Positions 32,336-44,523 of a stretch of DNA of 64,000 bases are shown piece by piece (position 1 is the first letter of the stretch; the number at the start of each line of letters is the position of its first letter). The position numbers and the translations under genes are program-made. Location of the stretch: NCBI GenBank assembly GCA_021234155.1, contig JAJEKV010000005.1:29255617-29319616 (forward strand). The letters are read 5' to 3'. The notes under the pieces are model-generated. The model saw only the letters and a list, made by a program, of their open reading frames with translations, did no database searches and was not told the DNA's origin. The stretch is from Isoetes taiwanensis (taxonomy: Eukaryota > Streptophyta > Lycopodiopsida > Isoetales > Isoetaceae).

Positions 32336-34709
32336 AGGAAGGAAGGAAGGAAGGAAGGAAGGTACTTTTATCGTCCACGGAGACCAATCGGTCTATGGGA
32401 CCCAATAAAAAAAAACAAGCGGACACGCCGGATTAAAAACCCGCCCAGAAGGTTTTCGAGGAAAAACCGTGGGCAGCAATCACCTGCCGACAACCATCCC
32501 TAACATATAAAATGCGTAAAACACCCAAAAATATATCATGGGTCATGCACCCGTAGTGCCCTAATCGGGAAAGCAGCCCAAAGGGAGGCAAAGGTGACCT
32601 CGCAGGTCCAGTACCTCCTGAATGTACGACCCCAGGGCACGTACTGACGGTGTGCTCATCAACAAATGTAAGGGCAAGTCCGCCCATTAAGGGAGGCGTA
32701 TCTGGCCCGGACGGATGAACGATGGGCAACTCTGGAAAGTGTGAGACTCATCCTTAATGGCACCCGTTTGATAAAGCAGCGACAGGAGTCTGTCCCGCGG
32801 GCTCCCCAATCCCACCCCGCCTCGGGAGCGGCTAAGATGGTGGGCACTGCGGCGAATGGAGGCAGCTTTTTCAGGCAGCCGGGAACGCAGAGTCAGGGCC
32901 CCAGGCTAACACGGGGTTGATGTGCTCCTTGTAATGGGCCGCTTTGACTGTTTAGAGCCGGGTCCCGAGCTTGCCAAGGAAACAAGCGCCTAGGTACCCC
33001 GCGAGGGTTGTCACGACGGCCGGTCCACTCCACCAAGACGATCTCGGTAGGCTCCCCGCGACGTTCCATCCGGGCGAACCAGCGTCTCTCTTACCCTTCC
33101 AACCGGGCCCTAAGCCTGCCGGACCCATTGCCACCCGGTCTTAAGCCAGGTGCGGAGTCGAAAGCATCACCCTATAGTAACCACTTTCTCAAAATAGACG
33201 ATGTGTCTATCAAGGGCTGCCTGCTGAAGCGGGCAAGAATCCAGTTTTCAGAGCAGAATCCGATAGGGATTGAAGGTTTCACCCCGCGTGCCAAAATGCC
33301 TTCTGCACCTGCTCCAAGTCATTCCAGGTCGCCAAAGAGGCACCGGAGCCCCAAACCTCGACCCGCATGGGCGAAGGGCCGCACTAAAGGGTGCGGGCAT
33401 GTGACCGATGGCCCCAATCATAGAGCTCTGCCTGGTGATCTGTTGTTCTGCATGGCATAAAGCGCTTTCCGGCCTGCTGTCAAGCAAGCGGATAGTCGCC
33501 TCCCAGCAGGCCAGGGAGGGGAACTCCACCCCTAGGTACTTGTAGGTGGGCGGACGCCCACAGCCGCCCCCGATATGTGAGTGCGGGGAGGCGGGGTGAC
33601 GGAAGAGGATATGAGAACCACCGCCTTGGCCGATTCACGCGCATGTCAGTGGCCCGACAAAATGTGTCTAGGGCATCCGTGAGATCAGATAGGTGTGGGT
33701 GGGGGCCGGGCCAACATCGCCCGCGTGATAGATGAGCCGGGCGGATGACCCGTGCAAAAAGCCGTATGCCACCCCCCATGCTCGCAGAAGACAGGCTCTA
33801 ACCGACAATGTAGAGGCCAAAAGTGTTGGCGAGAGGGGCAACCCCGCCGGACCGATACTACCGGTGAATGCTTGGCCCGTTATCGCATCCCGCCAAACAA
33901 CTCTCATATAACACGTAGATATGGCATTTTGTACCTGCAGTGGGAGGCCCAGCTGATCTAGCAGCTTTTTCCCGGAACGGGAATCAAAAGCCTTCGAAAG
34001 TCCACAAAGCAGCAATACAAGTCCGCCGATGATTCCGGCTGTTTTCAATCAGTGCCCGCAGTAAAAAGATGTGGTCAATCGCTGAGTGGCGGGGTTTAAA
34101 GCCCGCCTGTGTGAGGGCTCGACATCCGCCCCGCCAATGGGTCAATCGCCGCCGAGAATGCCGACCCAACAATTTGGCAAATACCGAACCGACCATGATC
34201 GCCCGGGAATTGGCGGGGACAAAGGTGGGTCGCCCGCCTTGTGAATGGGAACAACCCCGCCAGTGGTCCATTGTCGGGAAACCTTCCCCGCAATGCTCGT
34301 TGAGCAGGGTAGTGAGGACCGGCAAGCCTGGCTGCCCCGCCCATTTGAGTAACTTCGGCACGCATACCATCGAAGTCGGTGCCTTCCCATTAGCCATCTG
34401 TTGCAGGCCCTCCTCAACATCCTCATCCACGAGAACCAATGGGGGGCCATGCTGTGGGGGTATGGGCGTACGCGTCCCTGGCGGGTCATAGAGCTGCTGC
34501 AAGTACTGTTCCCACTACCCGGGTGTGATGTCCCATGTAGGCTGGGCTGGCCTTCGAAGCACTCTGCGCCAAAAGGTTCGAGGATGAGTGTCGAGCAGGC
34601 CGAACATCTCCCCCTGATGCCTGGCAAGGTACCGCGCCTTTGTCTCCTTCAGATGGGCGCGGGAATATGTTATGCAACCAACTTGGGCATCTAGAGAGAT
34701 ATTGGCCAT
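32336..34709 (-). mobile_element. LINE C, 5'-truncated
   Basis: Minus-strand LINE of the A/E family, truncated upstream of the reverse transcriptase. Pieces include LSKAFDSRSGKKLLDQLGLP (palm motif A, near 33980), GPAGLPLSPTLLAST (motif B, near 33840) and ARLIYHAGDV in place of LIYADDVD (near 33735). The 3' UTR carries GGTTTTTCC...GGGCGGGTTTTTAATCC, then the hairpin AGACC-GATT-GGTCT (32394-32381), GGACGATAAAA and a (TTCC)n tail at 32336-32362. There are several frame jumps. No target duplication was identified. Confidence 0.8.
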
Positions 34710-35174
34710 CTCTTACAATTCCTTTTTGAAGATGTTTGAAAAACTACTATCGGTGATGATGGTAGGTGGGGATGTGTTAAATGGTGAAATAGAAATTCTT
34801 TTTTTGTTTAGCTATTGATGATTTACCATGTAATTATTATAATATAAAGAAAGGCTAATCCCTTTTTCTTTAAGAAAAAGAGGGAAAATAGTTTGGCTAA
34901 TCCTAAAAAAATAATGTACTTGTTTTAGCTATGTTTTTTTAAAAGAAATCTCCCTTTATAAAATTCGCCGCAAAATTTATCTAGACCGCCTAAAAAATCG
35001 CCATTTGGCTATTAATAGCCACTAATTTTTTCCACGTTTGTATGCGTTTGTGTGTAATTGGATGCACGTATATGGAGTAAATGCTCTCCAATCTATTTTA
35101 AATTCTGCATCTTTTCTTCGTTACTCATAACTAATGGCACCGTAATTGTTAATCATAGACTCTCTTTGTTCTAG
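34710..35174. other. AT-rich spacer before a splice-acceptor-like site
   Basis: No gene was recognised. The tract ends in TTTGTTCTAG, a plausible intron 3' end for the exon-like frame that follows. Confidence 0.4.
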
Positions 35175-35587
35175 GTGGCTCGACGCATGGCGCAGATTCC
35201 GCTCAGGCTACACTCTTACCAGGGCTTTGGGATAAGCTTGCTCATGATTGCAGACGCTATAGGACCTCAAGGGATGAGGAAGAGAGGAAGAACATTTCGA
35301 AACTCCGGAAAGCTCAAAGGATCTTGCAAGCATTGCATGACATCCACGGAGGTTGGGAAACGAGCATATTCGACCTGGCAATTGATGAAAAGATGCGAGA
35401 GGAATGTGGAGAAATTGGTTGGACAGGCTAGCGGGTGGCTCACGAGGCACCTCCTCATGAGGCATTTCACGTTCTTCAGGTTGCCCCCAGAGCTTATAGA
35501 CGGCAAGAAGAATCCCCGCATGTTCTTCCTGTAAGGTGGACCACCTACCATGATGATGTAACTGTAGTGGCAACAAGACCGCCATAG
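35175..35587 (+). pseudogene. exon-like coding remnant, unknown protein
   Basis: After a TTCTAG acceptor, the frame reads GSTHGADSAQATLLPGLWDK, then CRRYRTSRDEEERKNISKLR, ILQALHDIHGGWETSIFDLA and DEKMREECGEIGWTG. It hits one in-frame TAG, then continues RVAHEAPPHEAFHVLQVAPR and VRWTTYHDDVTVVATRPP to a final TAG (35585-35587). The long open run in this frame, its composition and the splice signal suggest a decayed terminal exon. No family was recognised. A palindrome copy lies 120 bp downstream. Confidence 0.45.
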
Positions 35588-36354
35588 TCTCTTCATCTGA
35601 TGTAAAATACGTTGTAACTATATAATTTATTGATAAAAATTCTTTTTGAACTATAACTTTGTTTTAAATGTGTAATGAGATTACTTTGTTTGAGTTGTAT
35701 TCTTGGTGTTCTCGACTCGCGATCCGAGAAAATAGAGGAAAAGATATAGGATGCTCGGACCCATCCTAACATAGAAATACTCAAATTTTGAATAGTTATA
35801 GAGGCCAAAAACTTTTCCTCGTCTTTTTCGCGTAAAATAATAGGGTTCCAAAAAAAAATGAAAATCGTATATGACCCACTTTAATAAAATGCGACTTTTC
35901 TATAATTGTACATGGTAGCCATTCTACATCATCTTAATTCCAATGGCTCTCAGTATACTTTATCCTTTAAAGAAAAGCAGAATGTAAATAGTCAAACTTA
36001 ACTAGATTCTAGACCATTTATCATCTACATAACGATAAATGGTTTACCATCTCAACTTCTTCAAAGAGATGTCTCACAAAATTCTTGAAGGTTAGAATGT
36101 CATTTTCAAACCATCTAACAAGCTCCTAAAGAATTCCTCTTCATATTTTTCCACAAAAACATCGTATTTTTCACTTAGAACCAAAATCAGTAACAACAAA
36201 TAAGCAACTTTCTAACTGCAGACCTAGACACACAATCACAAGGATAAATTCAATACTTCATATGTTTTATACTTAATATGTATGATTCGTATGATAGACA
36301 CTATTTTGAAGTATAATACGACAAAAATATGGCAAAAAACGAAAAAAGGCATCG
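35588..36354. other. AT-rich spacer with one palindrome copy
   Basis: A diverged palindrome (GTTCTCGACTCGCGATCC then GAGAAAA) lies at about 35709-35732. Otherwise this is A/T-rich DNA without a recognised gene. Confidence 0.5.
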
Positions 36355-36680
36355 AAAAGATTTCGCGTATGCGAATTCACATAAATTAAATAGTGTATTT
36401 CGCATACTCTAAAAAAATCGAACCTTGTTTCTTACTGTTTCGCGTACGCAAAAGATATGTTTTTTTTTTTCCGCGTAAAGAAAAAGAAAATTTGTGTACG
36501 CAAAACACACTAAAACGCTTATGCAAAACTTTTTTCGGATCATGTTTTTTTTGGCATATGCGAAATACATTGTTTAGCATACGCATAATAGACTTCGCAT
36601 ACGCGTTTATTGTGTTTTGCATATGCAAAAGCTTTTTTTTTTTCTTGTTTTGCATTCGCATATGCGAACATCACTATTAG
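36355..36680. repeat. second palindromic motif cluster (CGCATACG type)
   Basis: About a dozen short near-palindromes of the form TTTCGCATATGCGAAA or TTTGCGTACGCAAA are scattered between runs of T or A. Clear examples are at about 36364 (CGCGTATGCGAA), 36440 (TTTCGCGTACGCAAAA), 36495 (GTGTACGCAAAA), 36552 (GGCATATGCGAAA), 36593 (CTTCGCATACGCG), 36617 (TTTGCATATGCAAAA) and 36652 (GCATTCGCATATGCGAA). The overlapping frames on both strands simply translate this tract. Confidence 0.7.
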
Positions 36681-37755
36681 AGTTTTATAGTGTTTCATGT
36701 ATACGAATTTTTATTTTCCGGCTGGCGAGTAAAAGATACTAAAAATATGTTTTTTACATCAAAAATACATATTTTTCAGCTTTATACGTCATGAGATACG
36801 TATGGAACCTATCCCTGCACAATAAAATGAACATCTTCTCACTCCAATTATAATATATGGAATGATCCATATCAACAAACAAAAGTTTGCTCAGTAGCAT
36901 ATAAGATCTCATCAACCTTCTTCCTCTTCCCACCACAAACTCCTTGAGTCGATATAGACTACCCCATTAAACCAATGTATGGATCTATTGAATACCAATA
37001 TTCTCGCCCTTAACTTCGTCTGCCCTAAGGATAATTGCACCAAGCTTTCTCAACGTGGCTTATAAGCTCCAAAATAAGAAACAAAATTGGAAATATTTAA
37101 ATAAGAATGTAATAAAAATAATAAGTTATTAATCAAGCCATTTAGGCCCCTAGGCCTCTAGCAACAATACATTACATTTTCCATGCTGGAGTCGATCTTT
37201 CGGTAATGGTAATGTTCTTGCACATGCCACTATATTTGGTAAAGGTTAGGACTCGCCAGGTCTGAACCAGCCCTGGGCAGGAACTTTTGTAGTCGTAATG
37301 TTCTTGCCATGTAGCATGATCTAATTGGTTTTGATTGTTGAGAGGAAGGTCAATCATGTTGAGAGGGGAAGAGGGCCTGATCACATGTACTTTGTGTCAG
37401 AAGTTTACTAAATGGGTACAAAAAGCCAGTAATATGCATCACCAAAATGGAATAGATTGTTAGATATTGTGAAGTGCTCAATGAAAGCTTATATGCCAAA
37501 TAAGTTAAACAAATAAAATTCTTAAGGTAGTGAACTCCCTTCTACACCATAGGAATGCATGCATCCATCTCTTTAATTATGTATTGCCATGCATAATATT
37601 CTAATATCTCCTACTACATTATGCCAAGTAATAGCCAGTTTTCTATTGGAAAGGATTTTCTACGAGAATAATGTGCATAAAATTTAAGGATAACATCACT
37701 CAGAAGGAGGTGAACAAGAAAACTAGTTCTATCGATTCATTATAGTTAAGTACAC
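36681..37755. other. intergenic DNA, nothing recognised
   Basis: No gene, RNA gene or element was recognised; the short frames have no family resemblance. Confidence 0.5.
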
Positions 37756-38893
37756 AGGATCACATATATTGTAGAGATCCATGGGAAACGATGAAGGTGG
37801 TAGACAAAGACGAAATGCATATATAGATAATAGTATGCAAGTTTGGCAAAGGAAGAGAAAGGAAGAATTTGACAGAAATAAGATCGCGTGCAAGTTGAGG
37901 GGAGGAGAGATAGAGAATGTGTCAAAGAGGTAGAGAAAATTTAGCTCAGCAATGAAGCTAAAGAATGCTCCAGAGGACAACGACAAATATGAGAAAGAGG
38001 TGCAACGATAGAACAAGGATAGGGACTTCAACCCATTGGTGAGCTTGTGTGGAACACGTGATCATTGAACTTACATGATGTGTATATGGATTATGAGGTG
38101 TACAAACTATAAAATCTTCTTGTTGAACATCTACAAGATGAATTATCAAAGCTGCTGCATTGAAGAGCTTTCTTTTAGGCCAGATGTGCGGGGTGTGAGG
38201 CTACATAGAGATAGAATTGTAGCGGCACTGGAACAAAAAAAATCTATTTCTCAAATCTTAAGCTGGTACATTAGATTGAAACTATTGCAAACCCTAAAGG
38301 ACTATGTGCATTGTCTCCAGTTTCCAATTCTCCTATTCTTGCTTGCCCAGGCCTTCACAAGGGCCAAATACATGTGGAGCATTATGGACTTAGAAAAACG
38401 AAATTCATTATTGTACATGATTTACATCTTGGCTATTCTACTTTATCTTAGATGGAAGATTGTTTGCAACAACTAGCACCAAGGAAACGCTCATTCTTCA
38501 ATGCTATGAAGCCTGGAATCAAGAGCAGCTCTAGCCAGACTGAAAATGAATCCAACATATATAAAGAGAGAGGCGCCCTCTTTTTTCGCAAAAGGAATTG
38601 CATGTACAATGCAAAGCTCCTTTGTTGTGAAGCCATGTTTGCCCTGACACTCATAGAACATGGGATTATTTGTGATTGCATTTCATCCCCTGCAAACTCC
38701 CTGCATTGTAGCATGGTTTTGGAATGAAACCCGACCTAAACAAAGCTTACCCAATCTGAACAGATTGAATGTTGTACCATGATTAAGCATATTTCGATGG
38801 GCAACACATAGTGCATTAGCACATTATCCTTTTTTTGACTTGTCCAGTAGCTATTCGTGATATTCGAGTTTTCAATTTTTGGGTTGCTAAAAG
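37756..38893 (+). repeat. inverted duplication, left arm
   Basis: This stretch is repeated in inverted orientation at 46740-47880. Landmarks in order are AGGATCACATATATTGTAGAG (37756), GGTGGTAGACAAAGACGAAATG, ACCCATTGGTGAGC, ATGTGCATTGTCTCCAGTTT, CATGTGGAGCATTATGGACT, AGCACCAAGGAAACGCTC, and the end CAGTAGCTATTCGTGATATT (38847-38866). Frames across both arms translate to similar peptides, but these carry indels and look noncoding. The arms are about 7.8 kb apart. Confidence 0.85.
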
Positions 38894-39437
38894 GGAAAAA
38901 ATGGCAGAATGTCATGTATAAAGAAACCGAGGGTGTGTGTACAACAATGACCTTCCGATAGAGGAAGTAGTGTCTATGGACGGTTACGTGGGGGCATTGC
39001 TATAACTCTGGAATTTCGACCGGGCAGTATTCAGAGTCAAGAATGTCAAATAACCTAATCGTAATGTTCTGGAGCAGGCGATTTCACCCCATTATCTTCA
39101 TGCCCAGGCCTTAGCTCTGAAACCCTAGGCGCCATGTAGCGCAGCTTTTTTCCGGCAACATAGTTTCTAGCATAACTTTTGATTCAGGACTCCTTTTCAG
39201 GTGAAGCTTATTGCTTTGGAAAGCTCTCTCCGGGATCTTTTCGATGGTGTATGATATGCCCATGTTTGGCTATGTTTTCATGTTAAAACAGTCATGTTCC
39301 TACCGGCTTTGGTAGGGTTTGTTGGATATTGCGTTACAGATCTTTTAGATTTAAGGCTTTACAAATTGATTTGGTTTGCTCTAGATTATGTCCACTTTGA
39401 TTTAACTTTTGTATATACCCACTTTGATTTCATTTAG
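38894..39437. other. spacer, nothing recognised
   Basis: No gene was recognised. A TTTCATTTAG splice-acceptor-like end precedes the next frame at 39437. Confidence 0.4.
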
Positions 39438-40063
39438 AGAGCTTCACCATGACAGAAAGGGCCAGTAATAAAGAGAGATTTGGTGTAAGGATGGCCAGGG
39501 AAAAGAAAAAGCCTCCTACTCAGGAATCATTGTTCACACAGGAGGTCCCTCGTCCCCCAAGTGCTCGGTCTAGCATATAGCTCCATGGTCAGGGGCAAGC
39601 TAATTCCAGTGTAATAACGGATTTTCCATCTTCTCTTTTTGGTCCTCAACGACCTCTTCATATCGGCACAATCAGGTCTGGTACATTTACCTTCCAAGAT
39701 CGGGAGGATCTCCAAAGTGTTCTAGACCTGCAAGTTCAGTGTTTGCCACCTACACTTCGTGACCAGGTACGACTCATCCTCAAGAGAAAATAGTGGCCGT
39801 GTTGTCACAACAATTCACCCTCTTTGCACACGGACCACAAGTGAGAATGTTGTGTGGAGCACTCTCCGAGCCACAGTACAGACGATAGAAATTTGTAGAA
39901 AGAGGCCTTCATGGACCACGCACTCGTTTGTCCAACCAATATCACCACTCTCTTCTTGCCTTCTTTCTTCAATGAACGGGCCTTTCCATTGCCCCCAAGC
40001 ATGTATTAGCTGGTCGGGATAAGGACTGCAGAAGACAGAATCAAGTTAGTCAACTGATGCTAT
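39438..40063 (+). pseudogene. coding remnant, unknown protein, with stops
   Basis: From ATG at 39449 the frame reads MTERASNKERFGVRMAREKK and TQESLFTQEVPRPPSARSS, then one TAG. It continues VITDFPSSLFGPQRPLHIG and GTFTFQDREDLQSVLDLQVQ to LRDQ. A one-base shift then gives HPQEKIVAVLSQQFTLFAHG, QVRMLCGALSEPQYRR, a stop, FVERGLHGPRTRLSNQYHHS and SIAPKHVLAGRDKDCRRQNQ. At least three stops and one shift are present. The protein is not recognised. A palindrome array begins about 65 bp downstream. Confidence 0.45.
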
Positions 40064-40124
40064 AGGCAAGAAAAATGAAATAAAAACCAGTTCTGAGGGC
40101 CATTTTTAGAAAATGCAGGTCTAA

Positions 40125-40440
40125 CGGCCTTTCTCGACTCGTGGCTCATTAAAAAAAATACAGTTCTGAAGGCTATTTTTGGGAACCTGCAGGTCTGAGA
40201 GCCTTTCTCAGCTCGCGAGTCGAGAAAGGTAGGTCAAAGGGAAAAGTGTAGTGCTTAGGGTCTTTCTGGACTCGCGAGACGAGAAAGGCAGCTCAAAGTA
40301 TAAAACGCAGGTTCTGAAGGCTATTTTTGGGAAACTGCACGTCTGAGAGCCTTTCTCAACTCATGAGTCGAGAAAGACAGGTCAGAGTGAAAAAATGCAG
40401 GTCTGGGGCCTTTCTCGACTCGCGAGTCGAGAAAAGCCGC
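40125..40440. repeat. palindrome array 2
   Basis: Five copies of the palindrome lie at about 40131 (half only), 40204, 40263, 40350 and 40411, spaced roughly 60-85 bp. They are separated by GGTCAGAG..AAAAATGCAGGTCTG-type linkers. The copy at 40411-40434 is a perfect 24-bp palindrome; the others have one to three mismatches. Confidence 0.85.
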
Positions 40441-40615
40441 TAAGAGCGAAAAATGCAGTTCTAAGAGAGAAAAAAATACATTAAGATTTTAATCATTTAT
40501 AAATTTGTCAGCTTATCTCATCCTAATCGAGTGTTTTATGGCCACTCGACACCCCTTTCTTAAGTGCACTCTATACTCCATTTTTTTCTCTATCCATGGT
40601 TAAAAGTTGAAATTT

Positions 40616-40638
40616 GGGAGGGAGGGAGGGGGGGGGGC
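40616..40638 (+). other. G-run tract with quadruplex potential
   Basis: GGGAGGGAGGGA followed by a run of about ten G gives four or more G-triplets within about 23 bases, satisfying the usual G-quadruplex pattern. Nothing nearby indicates a function. Confidence 0.5.
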
Positions 40639-41975
40639 ATATACTTTTGAAAAGGAAAGGATTTGGTACATGCGGGGTGGCGCCATTGTTTCTTATGTCA
40701 TCCCTAGACAAATATCTCATTGACCACATCCTTTAAAAAACCCAAGGCATTCCTAGGAAATCTCCTCAGTCTAGATTGTACCCATAGAACATACCCAAGA
40801 ATGATCCTATGGAGTCTACAACAAAGAAGCCTATAGCAACCATGTTGTCATTCTGAGGGAGAAATGACGGCCACATCTATGATCGTGTCTATTGAGAGAT
40901 GGACACACTTATTACAGTTAATACATGCCTTCGTTCCAGACCCTAAAGCCCAGTATGTGGGCACAAGTGATGTCTCAGTACAGACACTAGATACATAATT
41001 ACAGCCCCTGGTTTTTATTTTTTAAGTTGCCAAAATTTATGGCAAAGATTCATCTACCCTAGTAAACTGTTTAGAGCATCAGAAAAGCAGGCAGATATGG
41101 TCAAAAGCGCGTTGCCAAAATTTATGGCAACTCCTCTAGACCTAAAAATAAATTTGTTTCAATAAAGAACAGATGAGGTGAGATTGACCCATAAAGAATT
41201 TCGGATCTGCATAAGCTTATGTTTTTCCAGATACCCTAAGCTAGAGCAGCCTTCTCTAGCGGCCAATTTTGAATGTGTTGATTCCAGCATATGCCTTGAA
41301 GTTTTGGGGTTCCTTGAGCAAAGTTTCATATCTATCTAGGTCTCTGTTAACACCTAATGATACAACAGCAGAGCTCCAATGCAAAATGCCTAGAGGATGT
41401 TGCAGATGCCATCTGTAGTAAATGATTCAGATGGAATGGACAATCGCTCAGATAATCTAGTTCTCGAGAACTTTATTTTAGTTTTCCCTTCTAACTCAAA
41501 GGGTTATACCATTATATGGAGGAGGATCTGGCCAAAATCGTGGCTTCAATGGCAAAGATGATAGAATGGGTTATCAAAAAATGTATTATCGTTCAACAAC
41601 AAACGCCAAGAGATCATATATCTGCTCAAATGCCAACTTGACACAAGATTCATAGGAAGATCTAGATAACTTGCAGGTTCTTTTAATCTGTTTCCAGATT
41701 TTGGCTTTCATAATATACAGGGAATTTAGTTTGTTCTATTTGATAGGAATATCTAGTCTCCCTTTTTTGGGGGTTGTTAGATAGAACCCTGTAATGCTGA
41801 GCATGGATAAATCTGGTTCATATCCATTACAAGGCTAGTGCAGACAAAATACCAGTGCAGACAAAATATCAGTATGTATATTTGCAGGGTGAATACTTAG
41901 ACATGAATTACATGCCTATCTGGATCACACTAATACACTTAGACATTGGCCTCATGATTACTTGCTTAGCTTGAA
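40639..41975. other. intergenic DNA, nothing recognised
   Basis: No gene, RNA gene or element was recognised. Confidence 0.5.
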
Positions 41976-42252
41976 GGATGTGGAATATCGAAAAAGGACA
42001 TGAAACAATGCCACTTCGGGTTTGGAGCTGTCTACTTACTGGAATATGGGTTGCAATAGAGATGGTCTGCATAATCAGTGTGATCCAGTAACACATATAT
42101 TTTAGATAATTGATACAATGGTATGGTCTTTTTGGCTCAATTGTATCTATATTTGGCTTGCTCAGTTTAGATATTAGGATGATAATACTGCCAAGGGATT
42201 GACCGAGGTAGATGTTGGTCTAGCGTAAGCTACTCCAAGCCGTGTTTTTTTT
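41976..42252 (+). repeat. direct repeat R, copy 1
   Basis: The copy runs from GTGGAATATCGAAAAAGGAC through TATGGTCTTTTTGGCTCA to GACCGAGGTAGATGTTGGTC and CTAGCGTAAGCT. It is repeated in the same orientation at 44524-44947 with a few percent difference. No coding function was recognised. Confidence 0.85.
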
Positions 42253-44523
42253 AGACACTTCATTTCACTAGGGACACCTGGTGATGGTTCTCTCCCTTTG
42301 CTCTAAGTGATTTAGAAGATTAAGCACTTGTGGGAACTTTCCCTTGCATCTATCATCTCTTGCATCTATTATCTGGTCTTCCTTTTCAATGAGACTAAGA
42401 TACATGATATATTTGTGCAGGTTGTATATGAGACTATCCAGATTGCTTTTACTGGGGTATTCTAGTCAGGGTACTCTGGTGATGAATAATAATTCATCAA
42501 ACGTGCATTAATGGCAGATGTCATTATTACACATATGGTAGTTGCCATGTTATGCCAGTTGGCTAAATCCTGATTATAAGAATATTGTTTCTGCTTTTAT
42601 GCGAGATGGAAGTGCTAAGCTCAATGATAGATTGTACGATATGTAGGGGAAGTTCCTGCATGTTGCAATAATACAATGGTATGTCTCTGTATTGTTATGT
42701 TACGTATGCAGGGATAAATAACTATAGGGTATGGCATTACCCCCACTGTAATGGTGGGGTCTTGCCATCCCTGCAATTACAGATTGTCATACTCTAACGG
42801 AAGGAAGTAGGGGTTTTTTTGTGAATTGAGCTTATTTGTTTCAATCAAGCAATTAAGCTTCAATAATAAAAAATGATCTTGAGATTGTTTTTTATGCTAT
42901 TTTGCTTCAATTAAGCAAAATCGCTTGGACAATCAATAGTGATCTAGAGATCTCTCATGATACGAGAACATGTGCAGATAAATAAATTGATTGATATACA
43001 AATTGATTTTATATGAGCTTAAGGTTAAAGAAAAGCAAAAAAAACAATGCGATGGTCTAGTATGCTAGGGCTTTGCTCTATGATAAAAATATGGTGCAAT
43101 AAGCCTAGAAAGGGCTAAACTGGCTGCCTATCTATCTGAATATGGTCATGCTGCATAAGATCAGATAGATGAGCTTTATTCTGGAAAAATAGATGAGCTT
43201 TACCCGGGATAAAAAATTGTCAGATATACATAGATCTGTCACCATCATGGCCACCGTGCATGCTTCATAATTTGGAGATGTCGGCCTTGCTGTTAATTGC
43301 TAGAAATACAGTGCTGGATTGCCTTGTGATGTAATGTTGGATTTATAGCCAGAAATGATCTGCTTGAGATGATATAGCTATAATATACAGTATAACTGCT
43401 GAATGCTGAATATGCTAACACCATATGGCCCTGCCAGGATCGCCATAGCCAGGCCTTGTGGTCAATATGCTTTGGAGTCCATCTGCTACAAATATAAAAT
43501 TTGGCAGGACAAATGATAAAGTGCATGTTGTTCTTTGTAAAATGAAGAGGCGATGCCATGACTGCATTTCCAGCCTTATAATATTGAAACTTCATAGGAT
43601 ACGTTTTTGCTCAGTTATGCTTCATTGCAAATAACTAGCAGGGCAAGGTTCGATTAGGCTCTATATGTGGCCTACAACTTTACACATGATATTCAATGCA
43701 AAGAGTGCTACACTATGGGCCTGGACTAGAACGCTATGATGCCTGGTAGATTTACTATTCTCATTCAGGTTTGAGACATTATCTATGAGTAATACAATTT
43801 GCTTATGATTTTGTAGTGAATATGATGTGCATATATCATAATATTAGCATCTCGAATTTTGAAAGGCTCTTTTGGCCTTCTATCGAAATAACTTTTGTCA
43901 TTTGCATGATTGTAATTCAGAAAAGCCGAAGTAAGCTTTTCTTGTCAAAATTACTTCCATACCATATGAATATCAGAAAAAAGTTTTGTCTACAATTGAA
44001 AATACGTTTGCAATGTTAAAATCAGGTCCTTCTAATATTCTAACAGACTTTGAGCTTTATTATGTGGATATTGGAGTTCCAAAACACTAAAAGGAATGCT
44101 ACAAAAGATTGTTGCAGTCTATTTGCTTCAATAACTTGAAATATGTGCATAATGTTATGAATTTTAAGATTATATGCTCTAGGCTCTTAAGGTTGATAAT
44201 TACACTTTGAATTCGTGTCCATGAATTTGATTACACTATGAAATTGTTACACCTCGTTTGCACATAGAGTGCATAAAACAAATAGGTTGGACATGTTTGT
44301 TGCTACTGCAGCTTTTGGATTTTATCTCTGAACTTATATTTCCAACTCTCTTTCTTGTTTAAGCTAACTCAGGGCAAAAGAATATAATTGGTGATCAGTG
44401 ATAAACTGAGAGACCCAATATACCTTTTGGCCCTTGCATCGTTACCAGGATTACTGCTAACCTTTGCATGATTGGCTGCAGGTACGGGTTCTCTCCTCCA
44501 ATTGTGTTTATTTTGCTGTTAGA
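42253..44523. other. spacer between direct repeats, nothing recognised
   Basis: About 2.3 kb without a recognised gene. If the direct repeats were LTRs, this would be an internal region. However, I found no primer site, purine tract or retroelement protein here, so that reading is not supported. Confidence 0.45.

Noticed and set aside
36386-36680. Paired frames on both strands at the CGCATACG cluster
   Set aside because: Overlapping frames in palindromic, T/A-run DNA are expected by chance; no coding evidence.
37756-38727. Similar peptides encoded in both inverted-duplication arms as a conserved gene
   Set aside because: The arms differ by indels that shift frame, and the similarity is explained by DNA duplication alone.
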